NCBI RefSeq assembly: GCF_900637055.1
Contig: NZ_LR134338.1
Coordinates: 3,916,001 to 3,980,000, forward strand
Length of the DNA: 64,000 nucleotides
Source of the DNA: Brevibacillus brevis
GTDB lineage: Bacteria > Bacillota > Bacilli > Brevibacillales > Brevibacillaceae
Direction: 5' to 3'
Both the position numbers and the translations under genes were made by a program. Position 1 is the stretch's first letter; the number at the start of each line of letters is the position of its first letter. The notes under the pieces are model-generated. The model had not been told where the DNA came from, did no database searches, and was given only the letters and a program-made list of their open reading frames with translations. This document shows, in pieces, positions 33,902-42,703 of the stretch.

Positions 33902-34900
33902 TTAACTGTCTGGTGCTGCTTCAAAGCTATAGTACACATAAGGATCTTTCGGGGCGGAGACAGCTTCAACCTGAGAGGCTTTGAGAACGAGCATGTCGTA
34001 TCCGTCTACCTGACGCAGCTCGAGCTTTCCGCGAACTTTTACCCAGCTGTCTTTTGCCCATTTGTTCGCGTCCTCCTTTTCCACCAGTACGCCATAAACA
34101 CTGGAATCTGCTGTACAGCAGGTGACGGAAAAACGCGCTACGACAAACTGCTGCTTCGTAAAATCAGGCTGCCGATATACAAATCCCATCGTCTCAAGTT
34201 CTTTTCCAGCAAATTCTTTTGCATATAGCTCCATCGTGGTGAGACCGTCCAGGAACACTTTGTCATCCAGCTTAATCACTGGCTGTTTATGTAAAAAGAC
34301 GGCGATATCCGTGTAAAAGTCACCAAATCCCCCGTTCGAGAATCGCTGCCGCAATTGTTCGTCGTTTGTCGCTTGTACCGGAGGTGTTGCTACTTGCTTG
34401 GTAGCCTCTGGCTGTGTTTCTACGTTTGGCTCGGCATCTTCTTTTACCTCTGCTGTCTGCTTCTCATTCTCTGTTGCATTTGCATTTGCATTCGCGTTCG
34501 CCGTAACATCCGCCAGCTTTCGTACATCATTGCTGAGTAGCGTGATCCCCCGCTTCTCGGCTACATCGCTGCCAAGAATTTTATCCGGCATGACAAATCC
34601 CATCACAATGGGGAGCACAAACAAGCCATAAACCAAAAGGGAGCCCATAGGTGTACGCGGTACTTTGTGCTGCTCCTCACAATCGCAATCGTAAACGCTA
34701 CTGCCTACAAAAATTTGACGTATGCTGACAATTGTCAACAGGGCTAGAATGACGAGCGTGACATAACTGAACATGTGCAAACGCGGTGCGAGATAGTGAC
34801 TGAGCGTTTCCGACAGGATCAAATAGGCCAACAATGCTGTAATGCCCGCCAATATCAGACTGCGCATGACATGATGACGCTTCAATTTGTTCTGATCCAT
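33902..34900 (-). CDS. TIGR03943-family membrane protein, partner of the DUF318 permease
   Basis: A 332-residue protein with three or four N-terminal membrane helices (LILAGITALLAYLILSE; FSYVTLVILALLTIVSI; LLVYGLFVLPIVMGFV), a linker rich in Asn-Ala and Glu, and a soluble C-terminal domain (KVFLDGLTTMELYAKEFAGKELETMGFVYR, FSVTCCTADSSVYGVLV) typical of TIGR03943 (COG3689; Bacillus YcgQ). It is always paired with a COG0701 permease, here ten bases upstream. AAGGAGG lies before the ATG at 34900. The pair is thought to move a metal ion or related solute; that is inference. The linker (NA)n run is coded by a hexanucleotide tandem repeat. Confidence 0.85.
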   Translation of the reverse strand: MDQNKLKRHHVMRSLILAGITALLAYLILSETLSHYLAPRLHMFSYVTLVILALLTIVSIRQIFVGSSVYDCDCEEQHKVPRTPMGSLLVYGLFVLPIVMGFVMPDKILGSDVAEKRGITLLSNDVRKLADVTANANANANATENEKQTAEVKEDAEPNVETQPEATKQVATPPVQATNDEQLRQRFSNGGFGDFYTDIAVFLHKQPVIKLDDKVFLDGLTTMELYAKEFAGKELETMGFVYRQPDFTKQQFVVARFSVTCCTADSSVYGVLVEKEDANKWAKDSWVKVRGKLELRQVDGYDMLVLKASQVEAVSAPKDPYVYYSFEAAPDS

Positions 34901-34910
34901 ATTTTCCTCC

Positions 34911-35915
34911 TTACATCGGTATAAGCATGGTGACGCAAATGACCAAAAGCGTAATAGCCACGACCAGTTTGACAACAAAACCAAAGCGAAACGTTCCAAA
35001 TAGCATCAACGTCGTTTTCAAATCGAGCATGGGACCGAACACCAGAAAGGCAAGCAACGAGCTGCTTGAAAACGTATTGGCAAAGGAAGCAGCGATAAAC
35101 GCATCTGCCTCTGAACATAGCGAAAACAAATACGCCATCCCCATCATGACCAAATTGGAGGTGAGTGGTGTTTGACCAATGTCCATGAGCGTATCCCGGC
35201 TGATATATACCTGTAGAAGCGCGCTGATAAATGCACCAAACAACAAATATTTTCCCATGTCAAAAAATTCGTCCACCGCGTGGGCAAATGTCGAGGACAG
35301 CTTTCCACTCGTCCCTTTCACATGGTCGGCTTCATGACTGATTTGCGATTCCATGCCATGCCGTATCGGATTTTTTTTGACAAACAGGAAGACAAGCATG
35401 CCTACAATAAGCGCAACAACGAATCCCGCAATGCCCCGGTAGAGAGCCATTTCCGGCTGACGGGCGAAAGCGACATAGGTCGATGACAAAACAACGGGAT
35501 TCACAATCGGTCCAGCCAATAAGAAAACAATCCCGACTGACAGCGGCATCCCTTTTTGAATCAAGCGACGAACCACTGGGATAATCGCACATTCACATAC
35601 GGGGAACAAAAACCCGAGCAATCCGGCAAACGGCAGGGCCACGAGTGGATGCTTCGGTGTCCAGCGCCTCACCTGCTCTTCTGTCACAAACGTCTGGATA
35701 AACGCAGAAAAGAATACACCCAAGAGGACAAACGGGATTGCTTCCAGCCAAATACTCAGGAAAAAGGTTTTCACATCAAGCCACAAAGGGGACCACTCTA
35801 TTCTCCAACCGGAAAACCAGCTGCTGTCTCTGCCCATTGATAACCAAACGACACTTAGTCCAAGCAGGAGCGCCCCGATTATTTCAAACAGGAATTGGCG
35901 AATCTTCAGAATCAA
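34911..35915 (-). CDS. DUF318/COG0701 permease
   Basis: A 334-residue membrane protein with about eight helices, homologous to Bacillus YcgR and to the ArsP group. The family motif FPVCECAIIPVVRRLIQKGMPLSVGIVFLLAGPIVNPVV, with the paired Cys, is intact, as is SLCSEADAFIAASFAN. It works with the TIGR03943 protein encoded next. The TTG at 35915 is chosen because GAGAGGAGAG lies eight bases before it; the upstream ATG at 35954 sits inside a palindrome and lacks a spaced site. It is divergent from the CadC-type sensor gene. Confidence 0.84.
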   Translation of the reverse strand: MILKIRQFLFEIIGALLLGLSVVWLSMGRDSSWFSGWRIEWSPLWLDVKTFFLSIWLEAIPFVLLGVFFSAFIQTFVTEEQVRRWTPKHPLVALPFAGLLGFLFPVCECAIIPVVRRLIQKGMPLSVGIVFLLAGPIVNPVVLSSTYVAFARQPEMALYRGIAGFVVALIVGMLVFLFVKKNPIRHGMESQISHEADHVKGTSGKLSSTFAHAVDEFFDMGKYLLFGAFISALLQVYISRDTLMDIGQTPLTSNLVMMGMAYLFSLCSEADAFIAASFANTFSSSSLLAFLVFGPMLDLKTTLMLFGTFRFGFVVKLVVAITLLVICVTMLIPM

Positions 35916-35941
35916 GTGGGAGTTCTCTCCTCTCTTTTTAC

Positions 35942-35962
35942 AAATAGGTATCATTCCTATTT
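35942..35962 (-). promoter_or_regulatory. Zur/Fur-like palindrome upstream of the permease gene
   Basis: AAATAGG(A/T)AT arms in a 10-1-10 dyad with one mismatch. The layout and the AAAT...ATTT ends match the Bacillus Zur box shape (AAATCGTAAT-n-ATTACGATTT), so zinc repression is a candidate. TATATAAAT just upstream can serve as the -10 region. Confidence 0.5.
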
Positions 35963-36052
35963 ATATACAGACATTTAAATTTCCTTCTTGTCCTTATACT
36001 TTTTTTCAAGATGAACAGGTTGTACAGCCTTCCCTTCCCCCTTTTTCCGTCT

Positions 36053-36058
36053 TATAAT
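36053..36058 (+). promoter_or_regulatory. -10 box of the CadC-type regulator gene
   Basis: TATAAT with TTCCCT 17 bases upstream as a weak -35. Transcription would start near 36065, almost on the first ATG, which supports the GTG at 36091 as the true start. Confidence 0.5.
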
Positions 36059-36090
36059 GGTGAAAAATGGAACGGTTCGGGGTGAATGAA

Positions 36091-36480
36091 GTGAGTGAAG
36101 ACATTCAGCGCATTCCCACTGATCTAGAGGTTTGTGAAGTACAAACGATCGATGAAGATAAAGTAAACAGGCTTCGCCCCAGAATGATGGAAACGGAAGG
36201 TGTCGCCCCTCTCTTCAAGGCTCTCGCAGACGATACGCGAGCAAAAATCATTTACGCGCTTGCACTTGAAGGAGAGCTATGCGTTTGTGATGTCGCAGCA
36301 ACCATCAATAGTTCGATCCCCAATACCTCTCACCATCTGCGCTTGCTAAAAAACATGGGCCTCGCCCGGTACCGCAAAAACGGCAAGCTCGTCTATTACT
36401 CACTCGATGATGATCATGTCCGTCATTTAATCATGTGTGGTATTGAGCATGCTGCCGAATTGAAGCAATCAAAACCGTAA
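36091..36480 (+). CDS. ArsR/SmtB-family metal sensor (CadC-type)
   Basis: A 129-residue winged-helix metalloregulator very like CadC. The thiolate metal site is present: an N-terminal Cys in LEVCEVQ plus GELCVCDVA; the position of CadC Cys11 is Thr, a residue known to be dispensable for sensing. The alpha-5 zinc site is also complete (Asp and His in DDDHVRHL, His and Glu in IEHAAE). Recognition helix SSIPNTSHHLRLLKN. GGGGTGA lies before the GTG at 36091; an ATG at 36067 is the alternative. It probably represses czcO-czcD, whose promoter carries ArsR-type repeats, and is released by Zn, Cd or Pb. Confidence 0.88.
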   Translation: MSEDIQRIPTDLEVCEVQTIDEDKVNRLRPRMMETEGVAPLFKALADDTRAKIIYALALEGELCVCDVAATINSSIPNTSHHLRLLKNMGLARYRKNGKLVYYSLDDDHVRHLIMCGIEHAAELKQSKP

Positions 36481-36499
36481 ATCCACTGGATTTTATACT

Positions 36500-36531
36500 G
36501 GTCCGTCACTATGAGTGACGGCCTTTTTTTG
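36500..36531 (+). terminator. Terminator of the metal-sensor gene
   Basis: CCGTCACT and AGTGACGG form a perfect 8-bp stem (loop ATG), followed by CCTTTTTTT. Confidence 0.88.
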
Positions 36532-36546
36532 CTGATGCTCAACAAA

Positions 36547-36589
36547 CATTCAAATAATTACTTGAATATAATAATGAATGTGGTATGAT
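36547..36589 (+). promoter_or_regulatory. czcO-czcD promoter with ArsR-type operator
   Basis: TTGAAT (36562-36567), a 16-base spacer, then TATGAT (36584-36589). ATTCAA-N8-TTGAAT (36548-36567) overlaps the -35 box, and an outer CATTCA...TGAATG pair (36547-36580) spans the spacer. TTCA/TGAA repeats of this kind are the binding pattern of ArsR/SmtB repressors. Confidence 0.72.
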
Positions 36590-36623
36590 TTAGTTAACCC
36601 TTACTGGAAAGAAGGCCCAAATC

Positions 36624-37664
36624 ATGAACGACTATGACGTCATCATAATTGGCGGAGGACAGGCAGGACTTGCTCTCGGATATGCACTCAAGCGTAAAAA
36701 TCGCCGCTTTGTCATCTTGGAGCAAAACAAACGGATCGGTGATAGTTGGCGGCAGCGGTACGATTCACTCGTACTTTTTACACCACGCAAATATAATCAT
36801 CTACCTGGTCTCGCTTTCCCAGGAGAGCCGCATACACTCCCAAACAAAGACGATGCAGCAGACTATCTGGAATTGTACGCGAAACATTTCGAATTGCCAG
36901 TCATGCTGGGTACAACCGTTTTGGAACTAAGCCATACCGGATCTAGATTTCAGGTTCGGACACCAGACAGCATGCTCTTTGCGAACCAGGTAGTGATAGC
37001 TACGGGTCCCTTTCATACACCCTATATCCCGGCTATCGCAAACAGCTTGGACCGTACCATTCGTCAATGGCACACCGAACAGTATAAAAATGAAAGCCAA
37101 CTCATTGACGGTCCTGTCCTCGTCGTGGGCAGCGGCAATTCTGGGGCACAAATTGCAGTAGAGCTCGCCGCTCATCGCCCCGTTGTTTTTTCACAAGGAG
37201 AATCACGTTCTTACTTGCCGCTCTTTATTTTTGGAAAACCTATATTTGATTACATGAAGGCACTCGGGTTACTCGATGCCCCCCGCTCCAGCTGGCTTGG
37301 ACAAAAAATGAGTCAAGCACCTGATCCGATATTCGGTTACAAAAAACAGGTCCGCGAACTGTCCAGAACCGGAGCATTGCGATTGGTTTCCCGAGCAGTA
37401 CAAGTGAACGGAAATACCGCTACTTTTGCGGATGGAACACAAGCAACGGTCAACAACATATTGTGGGCTACCGGCTTTCGACCGAACTACGATTGGCTAA
37501 ATGTTCCTAATGTGCTCGATTCCCATGGCCGACCGATTCATCATCGAGGGATAACAAAAGTTTCTGGCCTATCCTTTCTCGGGCTGCCCTGGCAGCATAC
37601 ACGAGGATCAGCACTTATGGGCGGTGTAGGGAATGACGCGCTTTATTTAGCAGAGCATCTATAA
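36624..37664 (+). CDS. czcO: FAD/NAD(P)-dependent oxidoreductase CzcO
   Basis: A 346-residue flavoprotein monooxygenase-like enzyme. The FAD fingerprint is VIIIGGGQAGLALGYAL near the N-terminus, the NADPH fingerprint VLVVGSGNSGAQIAVELA near residue 165, and ILWATGFRPNYDWL precedes the C-terminus. In Bacillus subtilis czcO (formerly trkA) forms an operon with czcD, and the two genes are also together here, in the opposite order. GAAAGAAGG precedes the ATG. Its exact role in metal or cation resistance is unknown. Confidence 0.86.
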   Translation: MNDYDVIIIGGGQAGLALGYALKRKNRRFVILEQNKRIGDSWRQRYDSLVLFTPRKYNHLPGLAFPGEPHTLPNKDDAADYLELYAKHFELPVMLGTTVLELSHTGSRFQVRTPDSMLFANQVVIATGPFHTPYIPAIANSLDRTIRQWHTEQYKNESQLIDGPVLVVGSGNSGAQIAVELAAHRPVVFSQGESRSYLPLFIFGKPIFDYMKALGLLDAPRSSWLGQKMSQAPDPIFGYKKQVRELSRTGALRLVSRAVQVNGNTATFADGTQATVNNILWATGFRPNYDWLNVPNVLDSHGRPIHHRGITKVSGLSFLGLPWQHTRGSALMGGVGNDALYLAEHL

Positions 37665-37694
37665 ATATGATTCTTTTATTAGGAGGACACAATC

Positions 37695-38714
37695 ATGGGC
37701 TTTCACCATCACGATCATGGAGATGGTCACGATCATCATCACCATGGAAAAGGAGCCAGCAAACGAGCTCTTCTCATTTCTTTCCTCATTATTGCTGTAT
37801 TTTTGGTTGTAGAAACCATCGGGGGCTTCCTCACCAATAGTTTGGCATTGCTCTCTGATGCTGGGCATATGTTAAGCGATGCATTAGCGCTACTGTTGAG
37901 CTTGATCGCTGTTCATTTCGCTGCACGGCCACCTTCGGCAAAGAGAACATTCGGGATGAAACGCTTTGAAATATTGGCTGCACTGACCAATGGTGTGACA
38001 CTTGTTTTGATTTCCTTGTTCATTTTCTGGGAAGGATTCCAACGCATGTGGAATCCGCCTGAGGTTGCCAGTGGCTCCATGATCCTCATCGCCAGTGTAG
38101 GTCTCTTGGCAAATATTGCTGCAGCCTTTGTACTCATGCGTGGTGATACCAAAAATAACGTTAATGTACGCAGTGCCTATCTTCACGTTCTCGGCGATCT
38201 TCTCGGTTCCGTAGGTGCAATCGCGGGCGGTATCTTGATGTGGGCATTTGGCTGGTACATTGCCGACCCGATCATCAGTATCGTCGTAGCGATCCTGATC
38301 ATGCTGAGCGCATGGCGCGTAACGAAAGAATCCGTCAATATTTTGCTGGAAGGCGCTCCTTCACGGCTGGATACAACAAAAGTGGAAGAGCGACTCAGTC
38401 AGCTATCAGGAGTTATCAAAGTGCATGACCTCCACATTTGGACGGTTACTTCCGGATTTGATTCTCTGACATGCCACCTCGTTGTTGAGGACGATTTGCC
38501 CAGCTACCCTGTGTTAAATGACGCGCTGGCCCTTTTGGAAAAAGAATTCGGCATTACACACGCTACCATCCAAATTGAGAACTCGTCTACTACACACAGT
38601 GACTTACATTGCCAGGCAACATCCGATTCCCATGACCACGATCATGACCACGATCATGACCATGACCATGACCACGCCCATCCGCATGATCATAAGCAAC
38701 ATAGCCATTCCTAA
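37695..38714 (+). CDS. czcD: Cation diffusion facilitator (zinc/cadmium/cobalt efflux) CzcD
   Basis: A 339-residue CDF antiporter that exports divalent metals in exchange for K+ or H+. His-rich ends flank six helices: FHHHDHGDGHDHHHHGKG at the N-terminus and alternating DH repeats at the C-terminus. The transport-site residues His and Asp are in SLALLSDAGHMLSDALALLLSLIAVHFA and in HVLGDLLGSVGAI. The cytoplasmic domain has VKVHDLHIW-like VIKVHDLHIWTVTSG and CHLVVE. AGGAGG lies before the ATG. It is co-transcribed with czcO from a promoter with ArsR-type repeats. Confidence 0.94.
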   Translation: MGFHHHDHGDGHDHHHHGKGASKRALLISFLIIAVFLVVETIGGFLTNSLALLSDAGHMLSDALALLLSLIAVHFAARPPSAKRTFGMKRFEILAALTNGVTLVLISLFIFWEGFQRMWNPPEVASGSMILIASVGLLANIAAAFVLMRGDTKNNVNVRSAYLHVLGDLLGSVGAIAGGILMWAFGWYIADPIISIVVAILIMLSAWRVTKESVNILLEGAPSRLDTTKVEERLSQLSGVIKVHDLHIWTVTSGFDSLTCHLVVEDDLPSYPVLNDALALLEKEFGITHATIQIENSSTTHSDLHCQATSDSHDHDHDHDHDHDHDHAHPHDHKQHSHS

Positions 38715-38715
38715 C

Positions 38716-38758
38716 AAAAGAAAACCATCTCCCGATATTTTCGAGAGATGGTTTTACT
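38716..38758. terminator. Bidirectional terminator between czcD and acsA
   Basis: AAAACCATCTC and GAGATGGTTTT arms with A and T runs, between convergent genes. Confidence 0.88.
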
Positions 38759-38764
38759 TTGTGA

Positions 38765-40480
38765 TTAATCTTCCATGGTAGACAGGTCACCAGTCGGAAG
38801 ACCTAATTCCCACGCTTTCAAGACGCGGCGCATGATTTTTCCGGAACGTGTTTTTGGCAGCTTGTCGCGGAATTCGATTTCGCGAGGAGCAGCATGTGCA
38901 GCCAGTCCTTCCTTTACATACTTGCGGATTTCCTCCATCAACGCCTCACTTGGCTCATAACCTGCTCGCAGTGAGATGAATGCCTTGATAATTTCACCAC
39001 GAACCGGATCTGGTTTGCCGATGACACCCGCTTCTGCTACTGCTGGATGCTCCACGAGCTTGCTCTCTACTTCAAACGGACCGACTCGCTCACCGGAAGT
39101 ATTGATCACATCATCAATACGGCCTTGGAACCAGAAGTAGCCTTCTTCATCCTTGTATGCTGAATCTCCGGATACGTACCAGCCTGGGATGCTGAAATAT
39201 TCTTCGTACTTCGCTGGGTTGTTCCAGATCTGTCTCATCATGGCCGGCCAGCCCTTACGAATTGCCAGGTTCCCCATACGATTCGGCGGCAGTTCGTTAC
39301 CACGGTCATCGATAATCGCTGCATAAATACCTGGGAACGGCTTGCCCATCGATCCAGGCTTGATTGCCATACAGCGATAGTTAGAAATCAGCTGAGCGCC
39401 TGTTTCCGTCATCCACCAGTTGTCGTGAATGCGTTGATTAAACACGCGCATGCCCCAGTGAACGACTTCTGGATTGAGTGGTTCGCCAACGCTCAGGACA
39501 TGACGCAGACTGGATAAGTCAAACTGCTTGACGAGTTCATCCCCTGCCCCCATGAACATGCGGAACGTAGTTGGAGCACTGAACCATATCGATACTTTGT
39601 TTTTCTCAATGACTTTATACCAGTCTTCGGGAGTGAAACGTCCACCACGTACGACGATAGTCGCTCCATTCAACCACGGTGAAAAAATGCCATAAGAAGT
39701 ACCTGTTACCCAGCCTGGGTCTGCTGTGCACCAATAAACGTCATCCTCTTTCAAATCGAGAATCCACTTCCCAGTCTGGTAATGCTGGATCATGGCATTG
39801 TGAACATGCAGAACACCCTTTGGCTTGCCCGTCGAGCCTGAGGTGTAATGGAGGATCATTCCATCCTCACGATCAACCCATTCGATTTCCAGCTCGGAGG
39901 AGGCTTCTTCCATCGCTTTTTCAAAGCTGATGTGACCTTCTTTTAGCTCCTCTTCTGCTCCTACAACAATTACGTGTTTTAGCGCAGGCAGGTCATTTAC
40001 GGGAATGCGTGGCAAGAGTGCTGGTGTCGTTACGATCGCAATTGCTTCGCTATTTTCCAAGCGATCACGCACTGCCGCTTCCATGAACGCTTCGAACAGA
40101 GGTCCTACGATTGCGCCAACCTTGATCGTTCCTAAAACGCTTACATAAAGCTCCGGCGAACGCGGCATAAAGACGAAAACGCGGTCCCCTTTTCCAATAC
40201 CCAAATTCCGCAAAACATTTCCGAATTTATTGGATAGCTCGCTTAATTGCGCGAAGGTATAGGTCTCGTCTCTCGTCGCATTGCTGTACATCAAAGCGAT
40301 TTTGTCTTTCCGATCAGTAGCGAGATGTCGATCAATGGCTTCATATACCATGTTTACTTTCCCGGTCTCATACCAAGAAAACTGTTTCTCTACATCTGCC
40401 CAATCAAAATTCGCATATGCTTCGTCATAATTTTCCAAATTAAAAGGGCCTTCCGTTGCTGGAATTTTCTCCACGTTCAT
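38765..40480 (-). CDS. acsA: Acetyl-CoA synthetase (AMP-forming)
   Basis: A 571-residue ANL-superfamily ligase that activates acetate to acetyl-CoA using ATP; the length fits Bacillus AcsA (572). Motifs: the phosphate loop YTSGSTGKPKG, the WWMTETG adenylation motif, YVSGDSAYKDEEGYFWFQGRIDDVI with the hinge Asp/Arg region, and the C-terminal Lys that is acetylated for control in KTRSGKIMRR. The residues NMVYEAIDRHL and the tryptophan in the acyl pocket (VSIWFSAPT region) fit short-chain specificity. GGGAGAG precedes the ATG at 40480. It stands alone, divergent from a metallophosphoesterase gene. Confidence 0.94.
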   Translation of the reverse strand: MNVEKIPATEGPFNLENYDEAYANFDWADVEKQFSWYETGKVNMVYEAIDRHLATDRKDKIALMYSNATRDETYTFAQLSELSNKFGNVLRNLGIGKGDRVFVFMPRSPELYVSVLGTIKVGAIVGPLFEAFMEAAVRDRLENSEAIAIVTTPALLPRIPVNDLPALKHVIVVGAEEELKEGHISFEKAMEEASSELEIEWVDREDGMILHYTSGSTGKPKGVLHVHNAMIQHYQTGKWILDLKEDDVYWCTADPGWVTGTSYGIFSPWLNGATIVVRGGRFTPEDWYKVIEKNKVSIWFSAPTTFRMFMGAGDELVKQFDLSSLRHVLSVGEPLNPEVVHWGMRVFNQRIHDNWWMTETGAQLISNYRCMAIKPGSMGKPFPGIYAAIIDDRGNELPPNRMGNLAIRKGWPAMMRQIWNNPAKYEEYFSIPGWYVSGDSAYKDEEGYFWFQGRIDDVINTSGERVGPFEVESKLVEHPAVAEAGVIGKPDPVRGEIIKAFISLRAGYEPSEALMEEIRKYVKEGLAAHAAPREIEFRDKLPKTRSGKIMRRVLKAWELGLPTGDLSTMED

Positions 40481-40576
40481 GTCTTCACTCTCCCACTCTA
40501 GATCATTTTTCTCACTACGCAACATTCATAATATTTCTACATTTTTTGCATAATTCCTCCTGCCAGAACCTACTTA

Positions 40577-40604
40577 TTCGATTGCGAACATTTTCTTGTA
40601 TAAT
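40577..40604 (+). promoter_or_regulatory. Promoter of the metallophosphoesterase gene
   Basis: TTCGAT (40577-40582), 16 bases, then a perfect TATAAT (40599-40604), 35 bases before the start codon. Confidence 0.65.
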
Positions 40605-40638
40605 GATTGTATTCTTATCGCGAAGGAGATGGCTTACC

Positions 40639-41541
40639 ATGATGATCTGGCTTATTTTGCTTGGGGCTATCGCCTTGTTGCTTTTTCGAGCCTATCGCAA
40701 TACATTTGATGTTCAAATAAAGGATGTAACCGTCGCTTTGCAAAAGTCTTTGCGCATTCAAAATCCTCATGATTTTGAGCCGATTTCGATACTGCATTTG
40801 TCTGATTTGCACATGGAAAATTTGTCGGTAAAACCCGAACAAGTTGTCGCTGATTTCTCGGATCGTCAGGTGGACCTGATAGCAATTACTGGAGATTTGC
40901 TTGATCGACAAAAAAACATTCCGAAGGCTGTTTCTTTTGTGCAAACCGTTCAGCAGCTAAATCCAGCACTAGGAACTTTTGTTGTTTTTGGCAACCATGA
41001 TTATGTCCTCTCGCCTCAAAAGCTCGCGCAGCTAAAATCTGAGCTTGAGCGAATTGGCTGTCGTGTTTTGATCAACCAAAATGAAACGGTCTATCACAAG
41101 GGACAACCGTTGCACATTATTGGTGTGGATGATTTCAGTACCCGTCACAGCCACTTGACCAAGTCGTTTTCAGGTGTACCCGAAACGGGAGCAAGGCTCG
41201 TCTTGACTCATGATCCTAATATAGTTTTGCATATGAAAGAGTATGCTTACGATTATTTGCTGTCAGGACATTTTCACGGAGGGCAGATCCATTGGCCTCG
41301 CCCCTTTCATCTTGCAACGATGGGGAAACTGCCGAAGCTGAACATGGTAAAAGGTCTTCACGAGATGGATGGTCGTCTCTTTTATATCAGTGAGGGTCTG
41401 GGACAAACAGGAGTAAACATCCGTCTGCGTTCCCGTCCTGAGATAACTTTGCATGTACTGGGCAGTGATGCTCCATGTAACGAGATGGCCGTTCCAGCCC
41501 CGGCTCTACAAGAAACAGCTGCCACGCTCGCCCTCGACTAA
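40639..41541 (+). CDS. Membrane-anchored calcineurin-like metallophosphoesterase
   Basis: A 300-residue enzyme with an N-terminal membrane helix (MIWLILLGAIALLLFRAY) and a binuclear-metal phosphoesterase domain. Metal-binding blocks in order: SDLHMEN, ITGDLLD, FGNHDYVLS, LVLTHDPN and LSGHFHGGQIHWP. Members of this branch (YkuE-like) are UDP-sugar or phospholipid phosphatases at the cell surface; the substrate is not determinable here. AAGGAG lies before the ATG at 40639. A second ATG follows immediately. Confidence 0.9.
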   Translation: MMIWLILLGAIALLLFRAYRNTFDVQIKDVTVALQKSLRIQNPHDFEPISILHLSDLHMENLSVKPEQVVADFSDRQVDLIAITGDLLDRQKNIPKAVSFVQTVQQLNPALGTFVVFGNHDYVLSPQKLAQLKSELERIGCRVLINQNETVYHKGQPLHIIGVDDFSTRHSHLTKSFSGVPETGARLVLTHDPNIVLHMKEYAYDYLLSGHFHGGQIHWPRPFHLATMGKLPKLNMVKGLHEMDGRLFYISEGLGQTGVNIRLRSRPEITLHVLGSDAPCNEMAVPAPALQETAATLALD

Positions 41542-41583
41542 GGTATAATGGCCTTACTTTCGTGTCGAGATGGGGGTCACCTT

Positions 41584-42591
41584 GTGGAAAAATGGAAGAG
41601 AGATGTCGAGCACATCCGACAAGCGACAAATTTACCTATCGAATATGTACAAGTCTCACAAACAAAAGCAGCACAAGCCCTGCAGGATTGGGTAGAAAAA
41701 GGCTGGGAGCAAGTTGCCCTCCATTCGAGCAACAGTGTGATGACATTGATCCTTATCGAAACGGCATCGTGGCATTCTTCAGCCCGAGCGTTGTTGGATC
41801 TGATTTTTCCTCATGTGGATGATCCAGCAACGCTTCCTCTCCCCAAACAGATATCCAATTGGCTTTCGGGCATTGTCTCTGGCTCCCCTGTAGCGATCCC
41901 TGCTCAGCTGGAAGCAAAATGGCCGTGGAAAGAAGCGCGCGTCTCCTTTTTATTGGAGCGATGCAGATCAGATCGCCCGGGAGAATGGGATTCCTTGCAG
42001 CCCTTGTTGCAAGATTTTTTTGAAGGAGTACCCGATTTCATTCCGTTGACACAAACACATGCCCTTCTCATCGTCCCTGTCTCCATGCTCGATCACCAAA
42101 AAACGGCTTCTGAGCTTTTGGAGTGGGCATCTGGCCTGCATGATCTGATTTCGATGGAATGGATGGAACCCGTTCGCCTTATTGTCGGGTCGCCAATCAC
42201 GAGTCCACTTGCGTTGGGTGACACTCTTGTACGTCAATTATCACTCACTCGTGCCCTTCAATCTTATCGGCCACAGATGATGGTCGCTGGAGATTGGTCT
42301 TATCCATTAGAACGATGGGCAGCTTCTCTCCCCAAAGAAATAGCAGCTGCAATCGCCAACGAGCTGGCCGCTGTCATAACCGTTCCGCACATGACAGAGG
42401 AACAGCTGGAAACATTAGATACGTTGTTCGCCAGACAATTGAATGTAAGTGATACAGCCCGGCAGCTTTTCCTTCACCGGAATACACTGTTGTATCGATT
42501 GGACAAGCTGACGGAACAAACTGGATTAGACCCGCGATTGTTTCCTGATGCCGTCATGCTGCAGCTATACCTTCTCTTTCGTCAAAATTAA
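41584..42591 (+). CDS. PucR/CdaR-type transcriptional regulator
   Basis: A 335-residue protein. The C-terminal helix-turn-helix block LNVSDTARQLFLHRNTLLYRLDKLTEQTGLDPRLFPDAVMLQLYLL is the PucR C-terminal DNA-binding signature. The rest is an uncharacterised effector or GGDEF-like region (LLIVPVSMLDHQ, RLIVGSP). Of the possible starts, the GTG at 41584 with GGGGGT seven bases before it is preferred; the ATG at 41548 lies inside a TATAAT box. In Bacillus subtilis a PucR-type gene (yxkF) also neighbours msmX, the next gene here, so a role in carbohydrate-uptake control is plausible. Confidence 0.82.
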   Translation: MEKWKRDVEHIRQATNLPIEYVQVSQTKAAQALQDWVEKGWEQVALHSSNSVMTLILIETASWHSSARALLDLIFPHVDDPATLPLPKQISNWLSGIVSGSPVAIPAQLEAKWPWKEARVSFLLERCRSDRPGEWDSLQPLLQDFFEGVPDFIPLTQTHALLIVPVSMLDHQKTASELLEWASGLHDLISMEWMEPVRLIVGSPITSPLALGDTLVRQLSLTRALQSYRPQMMVAGDWSYPLERWAASLPKEIAAAIANELAAVITVPHMTEEQLETLDTLFARQLNVSDTARQLFLHRNTLLYRLDKLTEQTGLDPRLFPDAVMLQLYLLFRQN

Positions 42592-42703
42592 CAAAACATT
42601 TCGTATATACTGTCCGTATCCATCTTGCAAGTGAATTGGTACCCTACCATTACAGTCATCCAAGATTATGCTCTCTTCACAAACCCGAGGAGGTGCCTTT
42701 TTC

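Noticed and set aside
40481..40640. CcpA cre site ahead of acsA
   Set aside because: Bacillus acs genes are often CcpA-linked, but no TGAAAGCGNTTNCA-like sequence appears in this interval.
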